A stretch of DNA of 64,000 nt from Incurvaria masculella (GCA_946894095.1 OX335642.1:26113021-26177020); one strand, 5' to 3'. Numbered from the stretch's first letter, positions 9,757-21,268 are shown. Notes: generated from the letters alone by a model not told the origin. Made by a program: numbers and translations.

Positions 9757-11937
9757 AAATATGTTTGGCGGAGTTATCGTCGATCTTTGTTTTAATTAAT
9801 TGAAATATAATTTTACCCAAAATTAATTGTTTAAGGGCCGATTTTTGAATCCTCAGATAGTACTTATCGGACTGATAGTACAAATTCACTCACTACTACA
9901 AAAGACGACTAGTCATTGCCGGAGAATTATATTTTCTATTAAAATTATCTTACAATAATTTGACTAATTAACATATGAACTTACGATATCGGATGGATAA
10001 GCAGAAGCGTAAATAAATCCGTCGAATAGTTATCTGTCTGTTTAACTGACTATTGAAAAATAAGCCCTAAGTAACGCATTCCACTGAATTCTTACTACCT
10101 ACCATTTTTAATGTATGTGGTATTTTCACTAGCAACTTAAGCGAAACTTGAGATGTCTGATTGATCTCAACGAGCAGAATTATAATAGCCATGCCATATT
10201 GGGGGTTTCTCAATGAGAAACGGCTACTTTAATAATGCCAAAATAACGATTTATACGAGGTTTGAGCTTATTATCTCTTATTCTGTGGTCGACCCTCTTT
10301 TTTCGCTAAAGTGACTGTAACATAAGGATTTCGGAGGCGTCGATCTTGCATCGAGCTTCATAAAAAGGGAGCCGAGATGTCATCAGCCGCTTGACAAGGG
10401 TACAGAGTGACATAGGCTATTAACTGCCTCCTTAGGACAAACCTAACGATATGGCCTCCAAAATAAAATAGGCCCACCAGGAGATGTTACTTCGTTCGAG
10501 ACGTTTAATTTGCTGAAACTCTCGTTATCTGCAAGCGATGTTCTTTTAGTGGAGCTTTTTATTAGGGCAACGAAAGTGGGCGGTTAGGTTATGATTGGTT
10601 AAGTAACCGGAGACTACAATACCGTCTATTTCAAGGTAACCGTAAACAGGAAACCACACTTGCTCAACTTACAGCAATTTCTGGCGATTTCGACATCATC
10701 ACGACAACATCCAGCAATTTCCGGCAACATAGTTTATAGGAAATCATGGACAATTCTTTCTAGCAATTAATTGCCCGCATATGTCGAGCAATATGCATAC
10801 ATATCAAGCAATTCGGTGCACACGAAAAGTTTAGTGAAGCAATTTGTTGCCGGTCACGAACGATGCACTCTGCCGCCATTTCCATGGTTTACGGTTCGGT
10901 AACTCCGCTGTCAGTCCGTCCGTCCGTCCTCCGAGAGTATCTGTCATTCCATTAGTAAGAAAATGTAATTATTCACAGGTGAGTCACAGGTGACTGTGAA
11001 TTCCCGGCAAAAGTGCCACTCAGACTCGTTCGAAGCACCACGCGGAATGGTGAAATCGACGAAGCTCATAAAATATGGAGACATCATTTGGGAAGAAAAT
11101 TCTTTGGATGAATTTACTTAGAAATAATGTATCCATCATGCGGATTCTCAGGAGGGTTCAGCGCGTGGAGAGCATCGAGGTGCGATCTTTTTTTTTAACT
11201 TGTTCCTTATTACGTATTTGGTGGATGAAAGCTGCACGGGAAAAAATGTCCGTGCGATACTTTTGCTACCACAAACCCGCCAATCCAACTTTACGGCCAA
11301 AGCGATAACACCGTTACCTGTCTCTTTTTTCGCTTGTCTTTTTCTTCGTAAAAAAAAAGACAGGCATTAGTGTCAACCTTCCGGCCGTAGGTAATGCGAC
11401 ACATTTAATTGGGACAGAAATGCAAACAAAGCGCTTTACAACAGTGTACGTCCATTTCATTGAAATGGCCGTCTGGCGCTTTAAGCGTAATCTCGTGTTT
11501 AACTTGGCGTTTGAGAAATGTTATTCCATCCGACTTTGAATTGCCTCTTGAGGTAATAGCTAATATTATAGCGAAAGGAACTTCTTTCCTCACAATTGTC
11601 TCATGTCACCTCTCGTATTTTCTCATTTTTCTTATCTTGCAGACACACTGCAAAAGAAACGCATTGTCTTCCATTATAACAGCGTATTGATATGTAGAAT
11701 TCAAGAGTGTACGTGCACTTTACAAAGGAAAGTAAACAAATGATGCCGTGTGTGCGGTGAAGGACCCAGAGGTCACTCATGCAAATACGAATCGTTTTTA
11801 ACATGGAATCTACAGGCATGCAATGTCCTACGCGCACGTTTCTCGAAAATCGATCGTTATGTTTCAATGTGTTTTCGGGATACATTATCTCAGGAAGCTC
11901 TCAACCAAGTAAGTAAGTCACTTAGTCTCCTTCCATC
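9757..11937. other. No supported gene; local AGCAATT-rich stretch
   Basis: No exon or mobile element is recognised in this 2.2 kb. At 10670-10855 the word AGCAAT recurs about six times, twice as CAGCAATTTCYGGC, without a fixed period. Near 10900-10945 a short TCCGTCCGTCC run may be a relic of the GGGTTCCG element. Confidence 0.4.
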
Positions 11938-12110
11938 AAGGCCCTGGTACTAGCCAAATCGCAAAGTTTGACGAGGCACCCCAAATAAACTACACGATTA
12001 AAAATTACGACTAAACGATTAAACTTTTAATTATTGCAATATATAATTCCTTGTCTAGCGATCTTATTTTCGTTAATGTAGGTTTCCTTTTTCCACACAA
12101 AATAAATAAA
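11938..12110 (+). mobile_element. Fragment of a TTAA-type non-autonomous transposon
   Basis: The stretch from GGCCCTGGTACTAGCCAAAT onward matches the left part of the element at 25777-26248, including ATTCCTTGTCTAG and GTTTCCTTTTTC. The TTAA border present in the other copy is lost here and the right terminus is not recognisable, so this is a decayed partial copy. Confidence 0.7.
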
Positions 12111-12340
12111 TAAAACATTTTTTTTTCACTTACTGTTATGGAAATTTAAAAGAAATAAATTTTCGACGCGAATGACTATCAGAACTTATTCATTTTCAAG
12201 CACTTTTTCTCATAGTTTTAGCCATACTTTAAATATTTAAAACCACCGAATGTCCCCAAAATAAGTCCGCACCGCCATTATTATTGAAACGGTAGAGTTA
12301 TTAAAATGCCCAAAGCTATACAATGAATAAAATTCTATGC

Positions 12341-12461
12341 TCGCCGAGATTTAGGACCTGCGATTATTTCAAATTCGCGAAAGTCAATTACGGCGTAAAA
12401 CAAAAACTAATGAAAAAGACAAGAATTAATATTCTTATTTGAATTGCAAAATCTCGGCGAG
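12341..12461. repeat. Short inverted repeat
   Basis: CTCGCCGAGATTT near 12341 is repeated in inverse orientation as AAATCTCGGCGAG ending at 12461, about 95 bases apart. Weaker matching extends into the TTCAAAT stretch. It could be a small MITE remnant or a chance hairpin. Confidence 0.4.
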
Positions 12462-12588
12462 TCTCTCAGACGACCCGCGGCCCTTAGATGTCCGTCAAGC
12501 CGGCTTAGAATTCCGTTGATTTTCGCTTTAACCATTATGAATTGTCGTTGTTTTTTTCTTCTTAGTAGTAGCGACGTGTAAGGGGAAT

Positions 12589-12680
12589 TTGTGCGTCCAT
12601 GTAGATGGCGCCACGGTCGTTCGTCGCTGTTTGTACTGTAACTGTAGTGGAGGGCGCACTGAGCAGTTACGATTTAATAT
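12589..12680. repeat. Dispersed repeat copy 1 (TAGATGGCGCCACGGTC)
   Basis: The segment around GTAGATGGCGCCACGGTC and TTCGTCGCTG has a related copy near 46655-46705. Further landmarks (CACTGAGCAGTTAC versus TACTGAGTGGTTGTG) keep the same order. Element boundaries are not visible. Confidence 0.4.
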
Positions 12681-13189
12681 CATAAAAACACTTATAAAAA
12701 CGGCAATTATCTGTGATTTGAGTGTTCGGTGGGTGTTTAAACTATTGCCTGATGTTGGCTTACCACAGTTATTTTTCTCGGTCCTTGTAACCGACGTTTC
12801 AAACTTTAAAAAAAAATCTGCGATTGCCGAGCACTCCGACTCCGGACTACACCACTAGATAAGATTCGATCAGATGAATTTCGCCACCGGCTGCATACGC
12901 ATTATTTGGAATTCTCCTACAGTCCCTCCTCCCGTAATCAATGTCTTCTAATAACACAGTGTTTAAGATTATACCTACATACATTTATTTAACGCTTCAT
13001 CTGCGTTGCGGACGCGTTAAATAGTTATTTTTACTGGGCTCTTTCTTTAATTGTTGTGTCCTTGCTCCACGGTTAATTATACATAAATACATGTCACATT
13101 CCTTGGTATAGAAGTTTATTAGTAAAATTGCATTTTAAAGGAGTTACTGCAAAAATAGAAAATCTATATTAAGATAGATTTTCCTAAAA

Positions 13190-13400
13190 TAGCTCGTGAT
13201 GTAGTAAGAGGACTTGCCTTTCATGCGAGAGTTTATGGGTTCAAATGCTCGTCCTGATCATGCACCACTTTCTTTCTCTTTTTGAGTTAGATAAGTGCAT
13301 TTCGTTATGAATGTGAGCTATTCCATGGTTCGGAACCCATATAAACATGTAGGTTACCTTCCTCTACTAGGTGGTGGGGTCAAGCGCGCCTGGATTAGAA
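13190..13400 (+). mobile_element. tRNA-headed SINE, 3'-truncated
   Basis: The head GGACTTGCCTTTCATGCGAG is followed by a B-box relic GGTTCAAATGC. Then come the linker TTTCTTTCTCTTTTTGAG, TTCCATGGTTCGGAACCC and GTAGGTTACCTTCC. The copy stops in the middle of the body near GCGCGCCTGGATTAGA, so the 3' half and tail are missing. Confidence 0.75.
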
Positions 13401-14460
13401 TAAAAAAATAACTATGATATCGTGATGAAATCAGGCCAGACCATTACTTTAACTGTGACGCTTATAAATATCATGTTTTTTTAAACTTATTTTAGCGTTT
13501 GATGTTTTTGATAAAAAAAGTGCTATCATTGTGTTTCAATACCGACACCGGTCAATATCAGGAGTTAAAAAAAATGGAAAACTGAAAAGTTGGGTTGGTA
13601 GTTTTAGAAAACTGGCGACAGCGGGTCTCATAGGAGGCGAGTTAGATGGCCATTGCTTCCTTTTATGATCTAAGCTTGTCCTAGGCCCGTAAATATTGAA
13701 TAAGTTAAAACCACTTCCTGGAATCGACTCCATCCAAGGGACCGAGCAAACGGCAGAAGAAGTCTCCTCCCAAAGCATTACCATAACACATTTATTTCGA
13801 AACCGACTCCGCTACGCTTTTTTGACCATCAAAGTCACCCATAAAAAATGAACTCCACCCGTGGCATCCCTTCGAAGGCCATCGTACAAACGAGGGGGTA
13901 TGGTAAGTCAGACATTATCCCGGATTTATTCGGCGGCGAGTAGGCAAATATGTTTTTTTTGCCCATTCGAAGCTCTCATAGAGCGCCCGCGATGTCCGAA
14001 GATTGAGGGCATATTTGAAAGTTGGCTCAATGTTGGAATTAAATAAGTGGAGGGGCCAGGAGATTGGATGAAATTGTTTGAAGAGGGGCAAAGATTCGGA
14101 TGAATAATTTCAGGTTTATTGTTATTGTAGCAATAAATTTGACTTGGAGTCTGAGCTATCTGACTAGGTAAATTGCTTAGCCCTCGAGCGCAAGCGAAAG
14201 TCTTGTTTATTTTAGTATGTTTACCTAAAACTGTACCGAAACGTTTCAATGTAACTAAGCTGTTTATTTATTTGTTTTGTTACTCGACGGTGCGTTCGAA
14301 ATTGCTGCAATGGATATGAGATTATTGCTAATATTTGAAACTATCGGCATATTGTTGTTTATTTTTTTATTGGATATCCAAAGACAGTAAACTGCACTTG
14401 GACTGATTATTTTTTAATATTTGCTAACTATATTAAGATATACAGGGAGTAAACAATTTA

Positions 14461-14735
14461 TTTTTAGGGTTCCGTACCCAAAGGGTGAAAACGGAACTCT
14501 ATTACTAAGCCTCTGCTGTCCGTCCATCCGTCTGCCATCTTATGAACCGTAATAGGTAGGCAGATGAAATTTTCACAGAGTGTGTATTTATTTTGCAGCT
14601 ATAAGAACAAATAGGTGAAATAAAAAAAAATTGAAAGTGGGGCCCCTTACAAAAAACGTGTTTTTTTGTGTTAAATCTTGTACGATGGTACGGAACCCTT
14701 CGTGTGCGAGTCCGACTCGCACTTGGCCGGTTTTT
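14461..14735 (+). mobile_element. GGGTTCCG hairpin element, copy A
   Basis: The copy starts in a T run followed by AGGGTTCCGTACCCAAAGGG and ends CGAGTCCGACTCGC then ACTTGGCCGGTTTTT. The 5' part folds as a hairpin: GGGTTCCGT pairs with ACGGAACTC, with a nested ACCC-AAA-GGGT. Near the 3' end ACGGAACCC can pair back to the 5' GGGTTCCGT, followed by a self-complementary GCGAGTCCGACTCGC. The TCCG repeat tract is short. This is a lepidopteran-type dispersed non-autonomous element without coding capacity; its class is not established from sequence alone. Confidence 0.85.
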
Positions 14736-16174
14736 AAATCTTTATTCGATTTTGAACACATTTTATTACTTTTTATTTGCGAATCGATCAAAATGCTTAA
14801 AAAATATAAATTTTTTAGATGTATGGAAAATGTACCATTTCGTCAATATTCTAATGTGAACATCTCGTAAATTACTGGTCAGATTTTAATAAGGTTTTCA
14901 TAATTTAAGGTAACACTTCAAAAACATTATAAGCTTAAAAAAAGAGGATCGACGGTTGAATACAGTCTGTATGTACCATTAAAATATAATATGGAAATAA
15001 ATATCTTTCGACTACAAGAAAAAACAAATTGATAAATTGAACACTATGTTGTAAAACAACGTTTTCTAGATCTATTTTATTAGGTGATCAGGGTTGGGTC
15101 ATTCCGGTTCCAAAGTGGAACTAATTTATATCTCTACATTACAATTAAGGAATGAGCTCCGGAATGAAGGTTCAATCGTGCTTCGAGAACCCGTCGAGAA
15201 CCCGCAAAAATCGGGAACAGTTACAATTTTACCTTGGAATATTATAATTTAAAATCCGTAATTGTTAAAATTGTACTCTGGAATGGTGTTGTACCGAAAT
15301 GGTAGGTACTCCTCCGACAATAAAATCCTGCAAACATCTAGAATTCGCTAAGAATAAAGAACATGCAGCCGGTTTCGGTAAGACGAAAAAATAAAGAACT
15401 TCGCAACGACCTTGAATTACTATAATACAGTTTGGAATAACGATAATAAGCGAATGCGGATAGTTTAAAACCTGAATGGTAGATATATAGTTTAACGACG
15501 AGTGGGAATGGTATTAGATAATGATAATGAATGTTGAAAAGAGTATTAAAAACATCAAAGGATACAAATAAAACTAAAGCTGTACCACACAGTACAATTC
15601 CAAATACGGAGGCATATAAGGAACGAAACAACAAAATAGCAAGTGGCATCAATCTCAGGGAATGCTCCTTCCAACTCGAGATCGGGACAAATGACGAACG
15701 CCTGCGCGTTTCATTTGCGGAATGTCTGCAGAAAGTTCGAGGATTGAGCGCCATTTTGGAAGTTCGTACGACTAGCCGACTTGCCGCGCTCCTCTAAAAC
15801 ATGTGACAACTGTGCTAAGTCTTACATCTCAACACAGAGCGCAATAATAAATACAATCTCTGTAAGGGCCTGTTATACCACTATTCAATAAAGTTCTCAT
15901 TTAGGTATCGCTCACATACATGTATGTACCCTAAAAATCAGTTTAATATCAGGGTACACTTTTATTCATCATCAATAGATGGTTTTCATAGCTTACTGAT
16001 TACCGTAAAAATATAGATAATTTGATTACTACATTATTGACATTTCAGGCCATATATCTGGCATATTAACGAAGTCTGTTATTAAATGTATTAAGCCCGT
16101 TTCCACAACCTAAAGCTACAAAAATCCTAAAGTTACTTTCTGGTGTAACATGTAAATATGCAATGCATCCGAAG
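14736..16174. other. No supported gene
   Basis: AT-rich DNA. Short frames at 15531-15797 (plus) and 15338-15754 (minus) lack recognisable motifs. The stretch near 15100-15300 has recurring GGAAT and GAACC words and could be an old repeat, but no boundary is visible. Confidence 0.45.
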
Positions 16175-16560
16175 GTCAGCCTCAGTGGCCCAGTGGCGCG
16201 ACACTTCGGGGATCGCTCTCCGAAGTTAAGCAACGCTGGGTCCGGTCTGGTCTTGGATGGGTGACCGTTCGACCGTTGAGAGAGGCTGGCCGTGGTCCGG
16301 ATTCCACGTTAAGCTGTAGGTCCCCTTCCTTACTTACTAGGTGGTAGGGTTTATCCCGCCCGGGTTGGTACTATCGCATTGGATGAACGATGGTCGAAGC
16401 GGCAATGAAAATTGTCCGTGTTTTCCATCCAGTTCAATGTAGCCGTGCAATATAAGGAAGGTCCTGGCATGGCACCTAGTTCCCATGTGGTGTGTTGGGC
16501 TAATACCATGACAGAACTTGTGGTATTAGCCATCCATGTCCAGTCACATAAAAAAAAAAG
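16175..16560 (+). mobile_element. Chimeric tRNA/5S-headed SINE, near full length
   Basis: The first 25 bases resemble the tRNA-type head (TGGCCCAGTGGCGCG). The next part (16222-16269) instead matches the internal control region of a 5S rRNA gene: GAAGTTAAGCAACG, then TTGGATGGGTGACCG. After that comes the same body as the tRNA-headed copies (GTAGGTCCCCTTCC, GCATTGGATGA, GTTCAATGTAGCCGTG) and the tail CATCCATGTCCAGTCACATA with an A run. 5S-derived SINEs are known as the SINE3 class. Combining a tRNA-like start and a 5S segment on a body shared with tRNA-type SINEs suggests module exchange. It is not a 5S gene: the rest of the 5S sequence is absent. Confidence 0.85.
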
Positions 16561-17793
16561 GTCACTTATCGGATTTCATGTTCAGGAGGTGGTGAAAACA
16601 GAGAACACACTTTTATGTGAACGATAGCGAAAGAGGACTTAATCGGTTGATGAAAATAGTCCCTTAAGTCTAATATCCTTAAGTGATTATATTTGAGCAA
16701 GTGTTTAGGCTCTTCTTCGCAAGACTTTTAGAACCGGATGGTGTACGATGTGTCTAACTGCAGGTTTTCTACCTATGGAATAAATGTAAATGAACATTGA
16801 AATAAGTTAAAATGTATATGCATGCAACGAAACTCAATTCGAATTACTTTTTGATTTATTTTATTACTCTCCGATGTTCATTTACATGTCAATCAACGAC
16901 TCGAAATTAGCTTTTTATGTTTTAATAACATTTTCCATTTACTAATAATCGAAGTTACCTAAGGGGTAAGGAGTGCGGTTAAATATGAGAAAAGTTATAA
17001 ATATAACGACTGGTTTTCATAAAATACCGAAGTAATAATAATATAAAGCCAATTAATGTTGTTTAGTGCTATATAATACCACAGTATCGAGACATTAAGA
17101 TGTCAAACGACAAGCTAAAAGTAGGTCTATCGTAGGGCACTCAAGAAGTGCGCACAATTTCCTCAACATCTAGTTATCTGTGTCTTAGTTACAGAGCGGC
17201 CTAATGTCGCAGACGACTTATGTTATGGCCTCCCAGGATCCACTCACTCATATAATACAGTGAAGGGAGACAGCGGCGGGGCTTGTGTCGATGTTATTCT
17301 GACGTGTAAGTGGCGGCTTAGGGTGTAAAGATCTAAGGTTCATACTCCGAGGTCTTTGGGGTATTAGAGCTTGAGCTCTTACATTTTAAGGCGGAAACAA
17401 GACTCCGGAAGTTACTATAGTAAGAAGCTGTGTAAGTAAGAGTTAAAGCCGCGTGGCAAAAGGCTTGTTATGCGTTGAAAATTGCTGTTTATATTCCTTT
17501 CCGCACTGTAGAAAAATTAAGATAAAAAAAACTGCGATTTGTAAAGAGCATTAAACTCTATATCAAGATGCACATCAAAACTATGAAGTGTTCTTAAGAC
17601 TGTTTTATTTTAAAGTAAATGATGCTTAATGGTAATTTTTTGTACAACTCTTTTGGAATTTTGGAAAACCAACAAAATAATTATAAAACTATAACTTAAT
17701 TTTAGGATAAGAGTAAGACATCATTTTTTATTGATTGTAGCCTTAATTAATAAATCAACAATATTTTAAATCATCCACGGTTTTACACGCTTT
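16561..17793. other. No supported gene
   Basis: No exon, RNA gene or element boundary recognised. A GC-richer patch at 17180-17400 has no long open frame. Confidence 0.5.
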
Positions 17794-18143
17794 CCCAACC
17801 CGGCGGGGCTAACTCATTCGCGGATAAGGTACAAAACCGTGCTGTTGCGCTCTGGGGCCTTGTCTGTTTCAAAGAAAAAGATAGGCTCCGTGTTGAGGAA
17901 GATGCAACATGTCCACAAAAAAGACAATGTGCATAGTGTATGATTTGGAAAGATTTACGAAAATTTTAATTACAAAACGACTGATAGATAAAAGTAAACC
18001 ACGATCGCTGTAGTCAAAAACCTCTATCACATCTAGTTCTATCAAATAAAGCTATTTTGAGCAAAATTTGGGATCTCCGACAAGAAATATAGGCGTCATC
18101 TTCTTTCCCCGTTCGTATGGGGAGTTGAGCGGGTTGGGCCACC
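17794..18143 (+). mobile_element. TTAA-type MITE, tandem unit 1 (deleted)
   Basis: This 350-bp unit starts CCCAACCCGGCGGGGCTAAC and ends GGGTTGGGCCACC. Relative to unit 2 it lacks about 195 internal bases: the sequence jumps from GTAGTCAAAAA to a CATCTAGTTC stretch. The outermost GGTGG of the left terminus is missing. It has no coding capacity. Confidence 0.8.
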
Positions 18144-18145
18144 TA

Positions 18146-18687
18146 GGTGGCCCAACCCGGCGGGCCTAACTCATTCGCGGGCACGGTACAAAACCGTGCT
18201 GTTGCGCTCTGGAACCTTCTCTGTTTCAAAGAATAAGACAGGCTCCGTGATGAGGAAGATGCAACATGTCAACAAAAAAGACAATGTGCATAGCGTATGA
18301 TTTGGTAAGATTTACGAAAATATTAATTTCAAAACGACTTCTAGCTAAAAGTAAACCACGACCGCTGTAGTCAAAAATCTAACAAAAACCAAATAGGTTA
18401 TACATCTTGATTAAATAAGCTATGTCTGATGACTAATCTTTTTAAGATGGTCTTACTTTATCATTGCGTAATCCACATCCAAAGTTATTGTATAAAACGC
18501 GCGAAAAACTCGAACTTTCGGACCTTATAACTTAGAAACCAAATACAATTTTACAATGCGCTTGGTCATCAGACATCTAGTTCGATCAAATAAAGCTATT
18601 TTGAGCAAAATTTTGGATCTATGTCAAGAAATATGGGCGTGATCTTCTTTCCCCTTTTGTATGGGGAGATGAGCGGGATGGGCCACC
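18146..18687 (+). mobile_element. TTAA-type MITE, tandem unit 2
   Basis: This unit runs from GGTGGCCCAACCCGG to GATGGGCCACC and is followed by TTAA at 18688-18691. The inverted termini GGTGGCCCA/TGGGCCACC together with a TTAA border are the signature of piggyBac-superfamily non-autonomous elements. Unit 1 is joined directly upstream through CCACC-TA-GGTGG (18139-18150). A third copy in inverse orientation lies at 47058-47598 with TTAA on both sides. Length is 542 bp against 541 bp in the third copy. Confidence 0.85.
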
Positions 18688-18831
18688 TTAAGTCCCGCAG
18701 CGGTGCAGAAGTAGCTAGTCAGTAACGAGAATTTGTCAGTGCTACATTGTCAGCTTCCCTCTTTCTCTTTCCCCGTGTTCCTTCATTATTTTACTCAATC
18801 CCTTCAATCTTCCTCGTTAAAAATATGATCG

Positions 18832-19201
18832 TTTTTAGGGTTCCGTACCCAAAGGGTGGAAACGGAACCCTATTATTAGGGTTCCGTACCCAAAGGGTGA
18901 AAACGGAACCCTATTACTAAGCCTCCGCTGTCCGTCCGTCCGTCCGTCCGTCCGTCCGTCCGTCCGTCTGTCCGTCTGTCACAGGGCTGTATCTCAGTAA
19001 CCGTAACAGGTAGACAGCTGAAATGTTCACAGAGTGTGTATTTATTTTGCCGCTATAACAACAAATAGGTAAGATTAAAAAATAATTAAAAATAAAGGGG
19101 GCTCCCATACAAAAAAACGTGATTTTTTTGTTTTTTTTTTCTACGATTGTACGGAACCCTTCGTGTGCGAGTCCGACTCGCACTTGGCCGGTTTTTTTTT
19201 T
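18832..19201 (+). mobile_element. GGGTTCCG hairpin element, copy B, 5' hairpin duplicated
   Basis: The element opens with two tandem copies of its 5' hairpin (GGGTTCCGTACCC..ACGGAACCCTATTA), about 40 bases each, before the usual CTAAGCCTCCGCTG. A (TCCG)n tract of about ten units follows at 18930-18980, then the CTGTATCTCAGTAACCGTAA region and the canonical 3' end with GCGAGTCCGACTCGC and GGCCGGTTTT. The poly-T end reaches 19201. Confidence 0.85.
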
Positions 19202-20396
19202 ACATATTGACCAGAATGTTATCATGTCCAGAGGAATTATAGCGTTTCCTATGCCTCTATGGCTTAACCGAGTTTTAAGGAATAAGAAAAAAAAACGGTT
19301 TGGACGCTAAGCCAGCTGTATTGATATATTTAATTTCGATATATTGATACAAGCCCCCATAGAAAACTTATACACTATGTTTTTTTGTGAATTGTCGTGA
19401 AATTCTCAAACGTAGGTATATACTTCATACTTACTTCCGTACTCTCTAATTATTTCTACAATTACGAGTAAGATAATACTGCCAGAATGTGTGAACTAAC
19501 TGTAAAAGTTTTGAGTACTTCTATAATTTTGCTTTGTTTTACTGCTGCAATCTCATATGTCTACATTTAAAAATAATATCGCCTCCATTTTGAAATTGAG
19601 GGAGAATCGTTTTCGGTCATAAAGTTTGTTATTTGACTTTGCGATTAAGAGGTAAGGGACTTATGTGTTGTAAATTAAATTCTCTTTAACTTTATGCAGT
19701 GACTGTATTTTTTATCGTACGATCAAACGAGGGAAAGATTTAGTAAGCGACAAATCAAAAATTATTAAATTAACAAAAATGATAAACATAAACAAAGTTG
19801 CAGGTATTATCAGTGCCTATTATGTTTTAAGAGTGAGAAGAGTGAATCTCGACTACCCATGACTCACTCTAAAGAACAGAGCAATTTTGAAGATTGAAAT
19901 GCTAACCCGACTGGAATAAGTAGCGAGCATAGAAGGGGACAGGCGTAATAACCGAAACTAGTTTGAATGGGGGCGACGACACGTAGCCACATGGCGGTAG
20001 CGCTGGCGACTGAATTCGCTTACGAATCATCTACTACTGATTTTTTTGAGTTCCGATGACGCTATTAACTAACTACTAGACCTTTTCCACTAACTCGTGG
20101 TTACGCTGCCACAATACGAAAGAATTTCGATCACTACTCCCGTCTTTTCATGCTCGCTGGGGCTTTGATAATATATGAATAAATAAATAAATAATAATCA
20201 TTGAAATGAAAACAAATAATAAACTTGGATTACTTTTTACTGAGTTAGGGAATTCTCATACTTAAGGAAATCTTTAAATTTGAAAATTTTCATTACAATG
20301 AAGGCTTTTTACTTTTTGTTGGTCTACTTAATAAAATATTTCGATGACAAAATTACGGCAGTAGCACTAGACATTTCGAGTCGAGCTGCAAGTTCG
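19202..20396. other. No supported gene
   Basis: AT-rich unique DNA. There is a TAAA microsatellite near 20176-20200. No open frame with recognisable motifs. Confidence 0.5.
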
Positions 20397-21268
20397 AGTG
20401 GACTCGGGCCTGTGAACTTGGCAGAACATTTTCCAGCAGATCACAAATAAATGTGAGTTCTGGTCGCATTCCGATGAGTTCCAGAGTTCCTGATACTTTT
20501 TGCGGATAGTTCTACTATGATCTGCTGGCACTTTAGCGTGAGTTCTGGCGTTATTTTGTATTCCAAGCTGTAGCCTTGTTCCTGATCCATGGAAAACAGA
20601 AGAGTTCTAGCTTGCCTGAGTTTTATACAAAAATGGCAAAAATCTTTTTCGACTTTCAACTTTTCTACTATGATCTGCTGGCACTTTAGCGTGAGTTCTG
20701 GCTTTATTTTGTTTTTCAAGTTGTAGCCTTGTTACTGATTCATGGAAAACAGAAGAGTTCTAGTATGCCAGAATTTAGAAAATTTGGCAATAATATTTTC
20801 TGGAAAATGTTCGTCTTCTACGGAAAGTTAGCAGATCATATTTTCAATTTTTTTTTCTTCCTCAAGTTGCTAGAACAATTCGTAAAAAGTATGAGGAACT
20901 ATATAATTTAGCTGTCTGCGTACAGAACTCACATTTTTTGTGATTTGCTCGAAAATGTTCTGCTACAAGATGTTAGCAGATAATTTAAAAAAAAAAAAAA
21001 TTCTGCCTAAAACCGCAAAAAGTATCAGGAACTCTGGAACTCATCGGAATGCGACCAGAACTCACCTTTTTTTGTGATTTGCTTGAAAATGTTCTGCTAC
21101 GGGAAGTTAACACAGCATTTTTTCAACCTTTTTTTTCTGGCTAAAATCGCCAGAACTATCCGCAAAAAGTATCAGGAACTCTGGAACTCATCGGAATGCG
21201 ACCAGAACTCACATTTATCTGTGATCTGCTGGAAAATGTTCTGCCAAGTTCACAGGCCCAGTGGACTC
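20397..21268. mobile_element. Foldback / Mutator-like non-autonomous element with 9-bp TSD
   Basis: The element is 20406-21259 (854 bp). It is flanked by identical 9-bp direct repeats AGTGGACTC at 20397-20405 and 21260-21268. Its ends are 108-bp inverted repeats (20406-20513 and 21152-21259) starting GGGCCTGTGAACTTGG, with a single mismatch visible. Inside, each arm repeats internally. On the left an ACTATGATCTGCTGGCACTT unit recurs at 20514 and 20667 (153 bp apart). On the right a CGYAAAAAGTATSAGGAACT unit recurs at 20881, 21014 and 21161. There is no transposase frame. Long inverted ends built of sub-repeats plus a 9-bp duplication are typical of Foldback elements, now placed with the Mutator-like (MULE) superfamily. 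Confidence 0.88.

Noticed and set aside
16222..16270. A 5S rRNA gene
   Set aside because: Only the internal control region is 5S-like. The rest of a 120-base 5S gene is absent and the sequence continues into a SINE body.
18930..18980. CRISPR-like array or functional repeat from the TCCG tract
   Set aside because: It is a 4-base microsatellite inside the GGGTTCCG element, with no spacers.
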